In this document: piece by piece, positions 7,319 to 15,346 of the stretch
Layout: each line of letters opens with the position of its first letter
How positions within the stretch are numbered: position 1 is the first letter of the stretch
From: JBJXHG01 sp046160865
Lineage (GTDB): Bacteria; Planctomycetota; UBA1135; GCA-002686595
Direction of reading: 5' to 3'
Length of the DNA stretch: 47,174 bases
NCBI GenBank assembly: GCA_046160865.1
Contig: JBJXHG010000154.1
Span: 1-47,174 of the forward strand
Made by a program: the position numbers and the translations under genes
Notes under the pieces: model-generated
Database searches by the model: none
Seen by the model: the letters and a program-made list of their open reading frames with translations, nothing else
Told to the model about the DNA's origin: nothing

Positions 7319-8518
7319 ATGGCCACGTCGAGCGACTCATCGATCGCGGAGGAGCTCGAGCGGCACTGCCTGTCGCTGGTCGACCGCTTCGGCGCTGGCG
7401 CTTCGCCCCGCGCCTTTTTCGCGCCCGGCCGCGTCAACTTGATGGGCGCGCACCTCGACTACAACGGCGGGCCCGTTATGCCGACGGCGATCGATCGAGG
7501 CACGTTCGTCGCCGTTCGATTGCGACGGGATCGCAGGCTGCGCATCGCTTCGGTGCTCGACGCGCGCGTCTTGGAGTTCGATCTCGACGAGCTGCCGGCC
7601 GTCCGCGCGGGCCGTTGGAGTGACTATCCGATCGGCGTCTTGCGCGAGCTGTGCACGCGCGTGCCGCACGACGCGCCGGGCCTCGAGATCCTGTTCGGCG
7701 GGAACCTACCGATCGGTGCGGGGCTGTCGTCGTCGGCCTCGATCTGCGTGGGCACCGCGTTCGCGCTCGATCGCGTGTGGGGGATCGGTCTGTCGCGGCA
7801 GGAGATCGTCAGCACGGCGCTCGCCGCGGAGCGGGGGTTCGTCGGCGTTCAGTGCGGCATCATGGACCCATTCGCGATCGGACTCGCACGGACGGGACAC
7901 ATCCTCTGGCTCGACTGCAAGGACGAGTCGAGCGCCTACTTGCCGCTCGACTCGGCGCACCATGCGATCGCCGTGGCGGACTCGCTCGTTCGGCGCGAGT
8001 TGGCGCAGGGTGCCTTCAACGAGCGCGTTCAGCAGTGCGCGCAGGCATTCTCGACACTTCGACGGCATCAGCCGTCCGCCACGTGCCTGCGTGACATCTC
8101 GCGTGAAGTGCTCGATCGGCATCGCGCCGAGCTCGATCCGATACTCGCTCGCCGTGCGCAACACGTCGTCGACGAAGTCCGACGCACGTTCCGTGCGCGC
8201 GACGCGTTACTGCGCGGGGATCCGAGTGGCTTCGGCGCGGAGATGCTGCGCGCCCACGCCTCGCTGCGCGATCTCTTCGAGGTGTCTGTTCCCGAGCTCG
8301 ATCAGCTCGTCGAGAGCGCATCGGCTTGCGCGGGTGTACTCGGCGCGCGCCTCACCGGTGCCGGTTTCGGTGGCTGCGTCGTCGTGCTACTCGAGAGAGG
8401 TGCGGAGGAGCGCGTGCGAGCGCGGATCACCGAGGACTACGTGCGGCGTTTCCATCGCGACCCTGCGCTCGCGATCTTCGGCGGCGATTCGGGCCCTCGC
8501 GAAGTCACGGGATTCTGA
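7319..8518 (+). CDS. Galactokinase-family GHMP sugar kinase
   Basis: The product is 399 residues, the usual galactokinase length, when started at the ATG at 7319. GHMP motifs are complete: motif 1 PGRVNLMGAHLDYNGG (residues 36-51), motif 2 GGNLPIGAGLSSSAS (127-141, phosphate loop), catalytic Asp183 in QCGIMDPFA, and motif 3 LTGAGFGGCVVVLL. These kinases phosphorylate the anomeric hydroxyl of a sugar with ATP. In true galactokinases motif 1 reads GEHTDY, with Glu contacting the sugar; here it is GAHLDY, with Ala44 in place of Glu. Galactose may therefore not be the substrate, and no gal operon neighbours help, so no gene symbol is given. The frame is open upstream to 6974 but that part overlaps the opposite gene. 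Confidence 0.85.
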   Translation: MATSSDSSIAEELERHCLSLVDRFGAGASPRAFFAPGRVNLMGAHLDYNGGPVMPTAIDRGTFVAVRLRRDRRLRIASVLDARVLEFDLDELPAVRAGRWSDYPIGVLRELCTRVPHDAPGLEILFGGNLPIGAGLSSSASICVGTAFALDRVWGIGLSRQEIVSTALAAERGFVGVQCGIMDPFAIGLARTGHILWLDCKDESSAYLPLDSAHHAIAVADSLVRRELAQGAFNERVQQCAQAFSTLRRHQPSATCLRDISREVLDRHRAELDPILARRAQHVVDEVRRTFRARDALLRGDPSGFGAEMLRAHASLRDLFEVSVPELDQLVESASACAGVLGARLTGAGFGGCVVVLLERGAEERVRARITEDYVRRFHRDPALAIFGGDSGPREVTGF

Positions 8519-8627
8519 CACCGGATCACGGGATGATCGCGACGTCTCGGTCGCGACGTGTGTCACCGAGCTGAGCATGCCCGCGTCGCCACAACCTTTG
8601 GTCACACGCTTCGGCGCGGAGCCTCGC

Positions 8628-8656
8628 GCGCGGCTACCGGTTTCCGGTAGCCGCGT
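8628..8656. terminator. Strong hairpin over the stop codon of the Pro-rich TPR gene
   Basis: GCGGCTACCGG / CCGGTAGCCGC form a near-perfect stem of 11-13 pairs around a TTT loop. It includes the TAG stop (8634-8636) of the leftward gene and lies between two convergent genes, so it could serve both. There is no T-tract. Confidence 0.45.
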
Positions 8657-10607
8657 CGCTCTGCAGCGCGCGGGCACGCTCCGCGAGCATCCGACCCGCT
8701 GGTGACTTGCGCACGTCGACGCTGTAGGGGCTTTCGAGGATTTCGAGGCACGCGGCGCCGCGGGAGCCGAACAGGTAATTGGCGGCCAGCAGCAGGCGCG
8801 CGTCGTCGTCGAGGAAATGATCCTGAACGTACCGTTCCAGCAGCATGAGCTGCACGTCGAACGCGCCCGGATCGCCGTAGAAGCCGTGCTTGTCGACGAT
8901 CGAGTCGAGCAACCCCGGATCGAGCTCCAACGCGCGGCGCAGCTCTTGTGCGGCGTAGTGGTAGTCGCCCGTTGCGAACAGTGCGTCGGACAAGATCAAT
9001 CGCAACACGCCTTCGGCTGGCGCGTACTCGACAGCCTTCGCGTAAAAGTGCACCGCGTCGCTGTATCGGCCGTCGCGGAAAGAGCGGTCGCCGAGTGTTA
9101 GGTAGTGACCCGCGGCACGTGACAGCGCATCGGTGCTCGCGCTCGGTCGTGCGTCCGATTGTTGCGCCGGAGGTGGCGCGATCACGACTTCGCCCGGTTG
9201 CGCAAGTGCGACGTCCGCGACTTCGACCGGTTCTGCAACGGGCTCTTGGTAGACCTCGTACGCCGCGTAGTAGGCCGGCGGAGGCGCCATGTACACGACG
9301 TACGGCGATGCGTAGTACGACGATCCGTAGCCCCAGTAGCCGCCGAACCGGTTGTAGCAGTAGCTGAGGCTCCACGACGGACCGCAATACGGGAACCAGT
9401 AGCTGCACGTTCCCCACCACCACCATGAATTCGGCGAGCACCACGAGACCCACGGGCCGCACTCGTTCCACTGCGACGTTCCGCAGCTGTAGTAGGGATC
9501 CCAGTAGTTCCAGCCGTTGCCGACCCCGCAGACCGTCAGTGTCGTTCCGATGCCGACTCCGACGCCGACGTGGACACCGGTCGACATTGCTTCGCCGCGG
9601 CGAAGGATCTTGCGCGCCTGCTCCGGATCGTCATCGTTGATGCGCGCGAGCCGCTCGAGCCCGCGGGCTTCACGCCGCGTGAGCGCACTCGCGCCATCCG
9701 GCGCGGTTCGTCGTGACGGTGTCGTCGAGTTCCGTTCGACGCGCGTGGGCGTATTCACGCTCGGGTCGATGCCACGCAACCGTGAGACGGACTTCGAGTC
9801 GCGATCGATCGATGGAGCGCGGACCGCGTCCGGTGACGACGCCCGATAGCGCTCCAGCACCGACGCGCGCGAGTGCGGTTGGGTACGAATGCGTGATCGC
9901 GCCTCGCCCAGCGCCGGCGAATCGGGCGTGACCCGAGTGCGTGCGCGTTCGAGGGCCGCGGTGCGCGCGGATGCGGGCGCGGCGGGTCGCGGGAACGGAG
10001 TCGATCGTTGGCGTGGGGCGTCGCTGAGATCGACGACGTCGCCTCGGCCGTAAACGCGAGGCGGTGGGCGGCCTCCATCCGGCGACGGCCCGGTCGGGTA
10101 CGTGCCTGGCGATCCCTCGCTGCCTGCGCGACCCGGCTGCCCACGTGAAGAGGCACGGTCGACCGGCGTTCCGCGGTCGACCGTGCGTCCCGGACCCGAT
10201 TCGGCCCGCGGCGCGGCGGGTTGGTAGACCCGGGTGGGACCGCTTCGGGTCGGTTCGGCTCGCGGAGAGCTCGCCGATCCTGGCGATTGCACGGGCGCGG
10301 GACGTGACACCGGCGCCGAAGGCCGGCTGACGGGCGTCGGGGCCGGCCGTGACTGAGGCGCGGAGGGCCGGCTCACTGGGGCGGGCGCGGGGCGCGACTG
10401 GGGTGCGGGTGCGCTCGGGCGCGATACCGGTGCGGGCGACGGACGGCTCGATCCTGATCCTCCACCGCCGCTCGGACGTCCTTGCGACGCACCCGCCCCA
10501 GGACGTTGACGATCGGCGGACATCGGGTGCGCGGACACGTTGGGGGGCAGCGCGATGGATGCGAGCGAGAACAAGAAGACGAAAGCGTCCGAATTGGGGC
10601 GTCGCAT
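8634..10607 (-). CDS. Large secreted protein: Pro-rich, aromatic/Cys-rich and TPR regions
   Basis: This is a 657-residue protein with three distinct parts after a signal peptide (FVFLFSLASIALPPNVSAHP). Residues about 35-110 are a low-complexity Ser/Pro/Arg tract with repeats of the type PVSRPSAP. Residues about 339-432 are extremely rich in Trp, Tyr, Gly and Cys (for example NSWWWWGTCSYWFPYCGPSW). Residues about 490-620 hold two or three TPR units (GDRSFRDGRYSDAVHFYAKA; AAQELRRALELDPGLL). The ATG at 10607 has GCGAGG seven bases upstream, so it is preferred to an in-frame TTG at 10622. The Pro-rich part could span peptidoglycan or act as a flexible stalk, and the aromatic part may bind surface or carbohydrate; both are inferences. 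Confidence 0.75.
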   Translation of the reverse strand: MRRPNSDAFVFLFSLASIALPPNVSAHPMSADRQRPGAGASQGRPSGGGGSGSSRPSPAPVSRPSAPAPQSRPAPAPVSRPSAPQSRPAPTPVSRPSAPVSRPAPVQSPGSASSPRAEPTRSGPTRVYQPAAPRAESGPGRTVDRGTPVDRASSRGQPGRAGSEGSPGTYPTGPSPDGGRPPPRVYGRGDVVDLSDAPRQRSTPFPRPAAPASARTAALERARTRVTPDSPALGEARSRIRTQPHSRASVLERYRASSPDAVRAPSIDRDSKSVSRLRGIDPSVNTPTRVERNSTTPSRRTAPDGASALTRREARGLERLARINDDDPEQARKILRRGEAMSTGVHVGVGVGIGTTLTVCGVGNGWNYWDPYYSCGTSQWNECGPWVSWCSPNSWWWWGTCSYWFPYCGPSWSLSYCYNRFGGYWGYGSSYYASPYVVYMAPPPAYYAAYEVYQEPVAEPVEVADVALAQPGEVVIAPPPAQQSDARPSASTDALSRAAGHYLTLGDRSFRDGRYSDAVHFYAKAVEYAPAEGVLRLILSDALFATGDYHYAAQELRRALELDPGLLDSIVDKHGFYGDPGAFDVQLMLLERYVQDHFLDDDARLLLAANYLFGSRGAACLEILESPYSVDVRKSPAGRMLAERARALQSDAATGNR

Positions 10608-10614
10608 ACGAATA

Positions 10615-10620
10615 CCTCGC
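10615..10620 (-). promoter_or_regulatory. Ribosome-binding site fixing the ATG start at 10607
   Basis: GCGAGG on the minus strand, seven bases before the ATG at 10607, argues against the upstream in-frame TTG. Confidence 0.5.
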
Positions 10621-10630
10621 AAGGGGAAAC

Positions 10631-10810
10631 CTAGCCCGCATCTCCCACCACGTCCTGCTGCGGTCGCTCCAACTCGCTCTGGTCGACCTTGTTGGACCGG
10701 AATCGATCCTCGCTGCCCGACAGGTCAGCTCTGGTCGATTCCGATCGAACGCCTCGCCCGAAGCGAGCTGCCGCGCCCTCGCGGCGGACGTCACGAGAAA
10801 TGCCGGCTAG
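10631..10810. mobile_element. Miniature inverted-repeat element bounded by CTAG
   Basis: The left end (CTAGCCCGCATCTCCCACCA, 10631 onward) and the right end read on the minus strand (CTAGCCGGCATTTCTCGTGA, from 10810) are imperfect inverted copies of the same roughly 35-base repeat found singly elsewhere. CTAG at both outer ends would fit a 4-bp target duplication, as made by some IS5-type elements. The interior is about 110 bases with no coding sequence. It fills most of the gap between two leftward genes, the TPR protein gene and the secreted protein gene ending at 10913. Confidence 0.6.
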
Positions 10811-10912
10811 CCCGAAAATGGCAAGAACGGTGCCGCTGACGGGATGCGTTTCGCGGCGCCTGCGCAGGCCGTGATCGCGCGCGGGTGGTCTCCGCTGGAG
10901 ACACCGAGGAGC

Positions 10913-12034
10913 TCAGCGACGCGCGGATATCGGGAGGACGAGGAGCACCTGTTTCGGTGGCCGTTCTCCGAACGGTAGCCGGACGTACGCCGTGTCCGCG
11001 CGCGCGCCCGCCGGCAGATGCGTACCGAGTTCGGCTAGCTTCGCCTTCGTCACATCGCCGAACGCGGATACCAGCGAGGCGACGCCACGCTGAGGTTCTT
11101 TCACGACGAAGCCCTCCACGGCGGACGCGGGGATCTTCGCCAGGCGGAGCACGAAGGCGGCGGGCCGAGCGTCGGCGGAGAGGATCAGCGTCACGCGCGG
11201 CTCCAGCTCCATGCCGGCGTCGCGGAGGCGCTTGTCCCAAGCTGCGCGCTCGCGCGCTTCACTGTCGAGCGCACTCTCCCAGTCGCACCCGGCCGGGAGG
11301 TCGAACTGCCGGCCGCAGTACGAAGGCAGCTCACGCTCCTGGATCGGGGTCGGTGTCGCGGGCTCCCGAGGCGTGGGCCGTCGATCCGGCGGCAAGAACG
11401 CCGAATCGATCCAGCGCGCAGCCGTGTCGACGGACTCGACGTCCTCCGTCCAGAGCAAGGCCTCACCTTGCCAGAGCTCGATTCGCGCGGGCCACGCTCG
11501 GCCGTGCAGCTCGCGGCGCGTGACCACTTTCATCTTTTCGATGGCGGTACCGCTCACGTTGAACGCCGCGATTTCGCGCGGCGCGCGATCCGTTGGTTGC
11601 GCGAAGGCCGCTCGCAGGCTGCCGACGGACGGAAGCTCGACGTATCGTTCGTTTCCCTCCACCTTCCACTCGAATGCGTCGGGCCAAAGGAATGCGGCGC
11701 GCCGCAGCTCGAGCGAAAGCAGGAGCGCGACCCTCGCGTCGCCTTGGAGCTCGGTGGACTTCGACTCCTTCGGGTTCCATTCCCACACCGAGTCGCCGCT
11801 GCGATAGAAGCTCGACCCCTTCCGGACACCCGCCTCGTCTCGACCCACCCACAGCCGCGCGCGCGCCGTCGACGAGTACGTCGCGTCGAGCATGTGCGGT
11901 CGGTCGGGCATGCTTGCGAACGTCACCTTCGACGAGATCTGGAATCCGGTCGAGCTGCCGAACGCCGCGCTCGCCGCCGGCACGCTCGCAACGAGCGCGA
12001 GGATCAGGGCAACCTTTGGGACCACTCGATCCAC
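10913..12034 (-). CDS. Secreted protein of unknown function
   Basis: This 373-residue protein has a clear signal peptide (VALILALVASVPAASAAFGS). No family was recognised. The mature part reads as mostly beta-strand with regular charged turns in its first half, where a strand set (SSKVTFASMPDRPHMLDATY, ending with WVGRDEAGVRKGSSFYRSG) recalls proteins that scan an outer-membrane lipid or protein ligand, but this is only a resemblance. A proline-rich linker (DRRPTPREPATPTPIQERE) separates it from a C-terminal domain with two Cys (YCGRQFDLPAGC). Its start overlaps the 3' end of the HEAT-repeat lipoprotein gene by 31 bases, so the two are co-transcribed and probably work together. Confidence 0.7.
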   Translation of the reverse strand: MDRVVPKVALILALVASVPAASAAFGSSTGFQISSKVTFASMPDRPHMLDATYSSTARARLWVGRDEAGVRKGSSFYRSGDSVWEWNPKESKSTELQGDARVALLLSLELRRAAFLWPDAFEWKVEGNERYVELPSVGSLRAAFAQPTDRAPREIAAFNVSGTAIEKMKVVTRRELHGRAWPARIELWQGEALLWTEDVESVDTAARWIDSAFLPPDRRPTPREPATPTPIQERELPSYCGRQFDLPAGCDWESALDSEARERAAWDKRLRDAGMELEPRVTLILSADARPAAFVLRLAKIPASAVEGFVVKEPQRGVASLVSAFGDVTKAKLAELGTHLPAGARADTAYVRLPFGERPPKQVLLVLPISARR

Positions 12035-12957
12035 TCCTGGGGCTCTTTGCCATACGTGGCGGTGCCCGCGAGCTCCACCATCGCGCGTAGCAACGGCTCG
12101 CGCTCTTTCTCAGGTGCTTTTTCGTAAGCCTGCACGAGAGCGCGCGCAGCCGTGCCCTTGTCCGGCGGGCTCTCTACGCCGATGTACGCGATTGCGCGCG
12201 CGCACGCGCTCCGCACGAGCAGGACGGGATCGTAGAGCCGTTCCGCCAGATCCGAAAGCGACGCCGCGTCGACGAGACTCGCCAGGACCAATGCGCATTG
12301 CGAACGAACGGCGGGCTCTTGATCCGCGAGCCCGCGCCGCGCCGCGTCGAGGATGCAGCCGTCGCGCTGACCGGTCTGCACGAGGTTCGCGGCACACCAC
12401 GCGGCATTGCTGCGAACCCATGAGTCGGTCGACGCCGAGAGGTGCACGCAGACCTTAGCCAGCGGAGTATCCGCGCGTCCGAGGATCGCGAGGCCGAGCA
12501 GCGCATTGGCGACCACCGCATTGGATTTGCTGTCGAGCGCGGCGATGAGCGGACTCTGCGCTCGCGGATCGCGCGTGAAGCCCAATCCGGCCGCCGCGAC
12601 GATCTGGTTCTGCTCCGGCCCCGTCTCGAGCTGCTCGATGAGCTCGTCGACTCGATTCACGGTGACGTACATGAGGTTCTGCTCGAGCAGGCTCGCCTTG
12701 CGGCGGTCTTCGAGCGACTGCGCCGAGAGAGCGAGCGTCGTCCACGCGCGAATGCGGGCATCGAGGTCGGCGAGGAACTTGCCGGTCGCTTCCGGCACGC
12801 GCGTAGACTCGACGAGCTCCCCGATCGGCTTCGGCTCCGTCGTTTCGGGCCCGGATCGCTTGGTCGCGCTCGCGCAGCCCGCGGAAATCAGCATGAGCCC
12901 GCAGCACGAGATCCGGCGAAGCGACACCGCATTGCGGCGGGGAGCGAGTGAGTTCAT
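12004..12957 (-). CDS. HEAT-repeat lipoprotein
   Basis: The ATG at 12957 gives a 317-residue protein with signal peptide and lipobox (LISAGC, Cys28); the open frame upstream to 13173 is basic and unlike a signal. The mature protein is built of HEAT-like helical pairs, for example NQIVAAAGLGFTRDPRAQSP, SNAVVANALLGLAILG, DSWVRSNAAWCAANLV, EPAVRSQCALVLASLV and DPVLLVRSACARAIAYIG. HEAT arrays are protein-binding scaffolds. It is the first gene of a two-gene unit with the secreted protein (10913-12034), and a perfect 28-bp palindrome lies immediately in front of its start. Confidence 0.75.
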   Translation of the reverse strand: MNSLAPRRNAVSLRRISCCGLMLISAGCASATKRSGPETTEPKPIGELVESTRVPEATGKFLADLDARIRAWTTLALSAQSLEDRRKASLLEQNLMYVTVNRVDELIEQLETGPEQNQIVAAAGLGFTRDPRAQSPLIAALDSKSNAVVANALLGLAILGRADTPLAKVCVHLSASTDSWVRSNAAWCAANLVQTGQRDGCILDAARRGLADQEPAVRSQCALVLASLVDAASLSDLAERLYDPVLLVRSACARAIAYIGVESPPDKGTAARALVQAYEKAPEKEREPLLRAMVELAGTATYGKEPQEWIEWSQRLP

Positions 12958-12959
12958 GC

Positions 12960-12987
12960 AGGTGTAGGACGCGCGCGTCCTACACCT
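12960..12987. promoter_or_regulatory. Perfect 28-bp palindrome between divergent genes
   Basis: AGGTGTAGGACGCG is followed directly by its exact reverse complement with no loop. It begins 3 bases upstream of the HEAT lipoprotein ATG and 89-116 bases upstream of the dehydrogenase ATG. A further half-site-like GTGTAGG occurs at 13029-13035. It could be an operator for a dimeric regulator controlling both directions; a cruciform or transcript hairpin is the alternative. Confidence 0.5.
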
Positions 12988-13075
12988 CTTCCGCGCACGT
13001 CGGCGGAAAGGTGCGCGCACGCGCCCTCCGTGTAGGCTACTGCCTGTCGAGGAAGGCGAGAAGAACGGCAGGACG

Positions 13076-14185
13076 ATGGGGATCCACATCCTCGATGCGC
13101 TGGCACGCGAGGGGTTCGAAGAGGTCGTGGCACTGCACGATCGCGCGTCACGACTGCGCGGCTTCCTCGGCATCCACGACTCCGTACACGGACCCGCGTT
13201 CGGCGGAATCCGACTTTGGAGTTACCAGGACGAGGACCAAGCGCTGCGCGACTGCCTGCGCCTCTCGCGCGCGATGACGCACAAATGCGCGCTCGCAGGG
13301 CTGCCGGCCGGGGGAGCCAAGATCGTCTTGCTCGACCGACCCGAGCTCGAGTTGCGGGGCGCGTACGCACACCTTGGCGACGTGCTCGAACGGCTCGCTG
13401 GTCGGGTCTACGCTGGGCCCGACGTCGGAACCGGAAGCGAGCAGCTCGAATGGGTGTCCGAGCGCACGCGCTTCGTCACGCGCCCGGAGCCGCACGGTCC
13501 CGGCTCGCTGGCGGATTCGACGTGCGCGGGTGTGATCGCCGGAATGTCGGCCGCGCTGCGGCATCTCGACGGCGAAGAGGACTGGAGCCGCCGGACGGTC
13601 GTCGTCCAAGGGCTCGGCGAGATCGGCCAGCGCGTCGCCCGCCGGCTGAGGGAGAAAGGAGCGCGCGTGCTAGCGGCCGAGCTCGATTCCGAGCGCGCGG
13701 CACGTGTGGCGCGCGAGCTCGACGTCGAACTCGTCGATGCCGCCTGTGAGCTTGATCAACCGTGCGACATCTTCGCGCCCTGCGCGCTCGGCGGGATCTT
13801 GCACGATCTCTCGATCACGCGCTTGCACTGCCGCATCGTGGCGGGAGCTGCGAACAACGTGCTCGTGCGCTCCGTTCACGCCGATCGCTTGCACGCGCTG
13901 GGTATCCTCTACGTGCCGGATATCGCGCTCAGCGCGGGCGCTCTGATTCGCGGCGCCTTGTTCCATCTCGAAGGGCGTCGCGAGCCGGTCGAAGCGATAG
14001 GAGCGCGCGTCGGAGCGACGGTGACGGCGCTGCTCGAGGACGCGCGCGAGAAGCACGCGCCGCCCGCGCGCGTCGCGGTCGACTCCGCCGAAGCGCGCAT
14101 CGCGGCGTGGCGCGCGGGAGCCGACGCGCGGCGCGTCACTTCCAAACCCATTTCGTCTCCGGCAGTATCGCCGCCTCGTCCGTGA
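13076..14185 (+). CDS. Leucine/phenylalanine/valine dehydrogenase-type amino-acid dehydrogenase
   Basis: This 369-residue enzyme belongs to the Glu/Leu/Phe/Val dehydrogenase superfamily, which catalyses NAD-dependent reversible oxidative deamination of an amino acid to the 2-oxo acid and ammonia. Visible motifs are the substrate lysines Lys70 and Lys82 in MTHKCALAGLPAGGAK, the catalytic Asp116 in PDVGTG, and the Rossmann loop VVQGLGEIGQRV (about 176-187). Spacing and length match leucine dehydrogenase better than glutamate dehydrogenase. The aliphatic versus aromatic preference cannot be decided. The last about 15 residues are a Ser/Pro-rich tail. Its TGA overlaps the GTG of the next gene. 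Confidence 0.88.
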   Translation: MGIHILDALAREGFEEVVALHDRASRLRGFLGIHDSVHGPAFGGIRLWSYQDEDQALRDCLRLSRAMTHKCALAGLPAGGAKIVLLDRPELELRGAYAHLGDVLERLAGRVYAGPDVGTGSEQLEWVSERTRFVTRPEPHGPGSLADSTCAGVIAGMSAALRHLDGEEDWSRRTVVVQGLGEIGQRVARRLREKGARVLAAELDSERAARVARELDVELVDAACELDQPCDIFAPCALGGILHDLSITRLHCRIVAGAANNVLVRSVHADRLHALGILYVPDIALSAGALIRGALFHLEGRREPVEAIGARVGATVTALLEDAREKHAPPARVAVDSAEARIAAWRAGADARRVTSKPISSPAVSPPRP

Positions 14186-15297
14186 TTCGCGCTTGGACAT
14201 TTCTCGTGCCGCTCGTCGCTACGGCGGTGTGCACGATTCCGCTCGCATTGCCGTGCGAGTCGCAGCGCGTCGTCCCGCAATTCGTGTCGGCGCACGAGGA
14301 GCTCGCGGGCGCGGCGCAGGTTCCCGCGCCGCTCGTCGATCCCGCAGTCCCGAGCGATGCTCCGATCGCCGACGAAGTCCGTTTCGACAGCGGCGGGACG
14401 TTGCCGCTCGTGCTTCCGCGCGACGAGCGGCTCGAGTTCGCGGTCATCCTCGAACTCGGCGCGCTGGGCGACATCCACGCCGGCGATGTCGAGCTCGCCG
14501 CGAACGTCGAGCGCTATGTCGCCGGACTTCCAGCGGCGGGTTCGCAGCCCGCGCCGGCGAAGGACGCGGTGATGGGCCGCGTGCGCAGCACGGCGACGGG
14601 TGGCTACGCCGGGTACACGCTCCACCACGAGCTGATCTCGCGCGTGTTGCCGCAAACTTGGCCGCGCGTCTTCTACACGGACACGCAGAGTGGCAGCGAG
14701 CACCGCCGGCGCGAGCTCAAGATCGGCGTGCGCGACGACGAGAGCCGCGCGTGGTATCGCGCCGACGGACACTGCAAGGGCTGCAACAACCCCGAGCATT
14801 TCATCGAGTCGAAGTGGCTGTGGGGGAAGCCGTTCCACTGCGAAAAGTGCAAGCGACCCGAGCACCGCGTGTGGCGGGATCTGCAGACGCGGACGGTCCC
14901 GAGCGACGCGGTCGACATGCTGAGCGCCGTGTACCTCACGCGCGCGCTGATGCGCGAGAAGCGCGAGTCCGCGCAGTTCCACTTGATCGACAGGCAAAAA
15001 CTGTGGGTCGTTCAATTGAAGCGCGGCAACACGAGCCGGATCGCCACGCCTGCGGGGGCATTCCTCGCACAGGAAGTCGTGCTGTCGACCAAGTTTCCTG
15101 CCGGCGAGCCGCGTGATGCCGGATTCGAGGGGCTCTTCGGCATACGCGGGTCGCTGCGAGTCTGGGTCGACGCGGAGAGCGGCGTGCCGATCCTCATCCG
15201 CGGCGAGTTCCCCGTGCCGGTGCTCGGTGCGCTGGACGTGCGGGTCGAGCTGACGAGCTACCGCGGCACGCCCGACGCATTCCGCAAGGTCAAGTGA
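14182..15297 (+). CDS. DUF3108-like exported protein with an inserted CxxC/CxxC knuckle
   Basis: The GTG start overlaps the dehydrogenase stop (GTGA) and gives a 371-residue protein with a signal peptide (IRAWTFLVPLVATAVCTIPL). The C-terminal half (about 235-370) looks like the DUF3108 beta-barrel, with a terminal pattern GSLRVWVDAESGVPILIRGE and a preceding strand rich in hydrophobic alternation. Between about residues 195 and 228 there is CKGC, 18 residues, then CEKC (Cys198, 201, 220, 223), each followed by a PEH sequence. This is the layout of a zinc- or iron-binding knuckle and is not part of the domain as I know it. The function is unknown; export plus four paired Cys suggests metal binding or disulfides. 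Confidence 0.75.
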   Translation: MIRAWTFLVPLVATAVCTIPLALPCESQRVVPQFVSAHEELAGAAQVPAPLVDPAVPSDAPIADEVRFDSGGTLPLVLPRDERLEFAVILELGALGDIHAGDVELAANVERYVAGLPAAGSQPAPAKDAVMGRVRSTATGGYAGYTLHHELISRVLPQTWPRVFYTDTQSGSEHRRRELKIGVRDDESRAWYRADGHCKGCNNPEHFIESKWLWGKPFHCEKCKRPEHRVWRDLQTRTVPSDAVDMLSAVYLTRALMREKRESAQFHLIDRQKLWVVQLKRGNTSRIATPAGAFLAQEVVLSTKFPAGEPRDAGFEGLFGIRGSLRVWVDAESGVPILIRGEFPVPVLGALDVRVELTSYRGTPDAFRKVK

Positions 15298-15346
15298 CGG
15301 CGGTCGCTCGCCCGCATCCGGTGCGCTCGCTCGCTCGCTCGCGGCG

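Noticed and set aside
15298..15346. CTCGCTCGCTCGCTCG tandem tetranucleotide near the DUF3108-like gene end
   Set aside because: It is only a few units long and lies between convergent genes; there is no evidence for phase variation of a coding frame.
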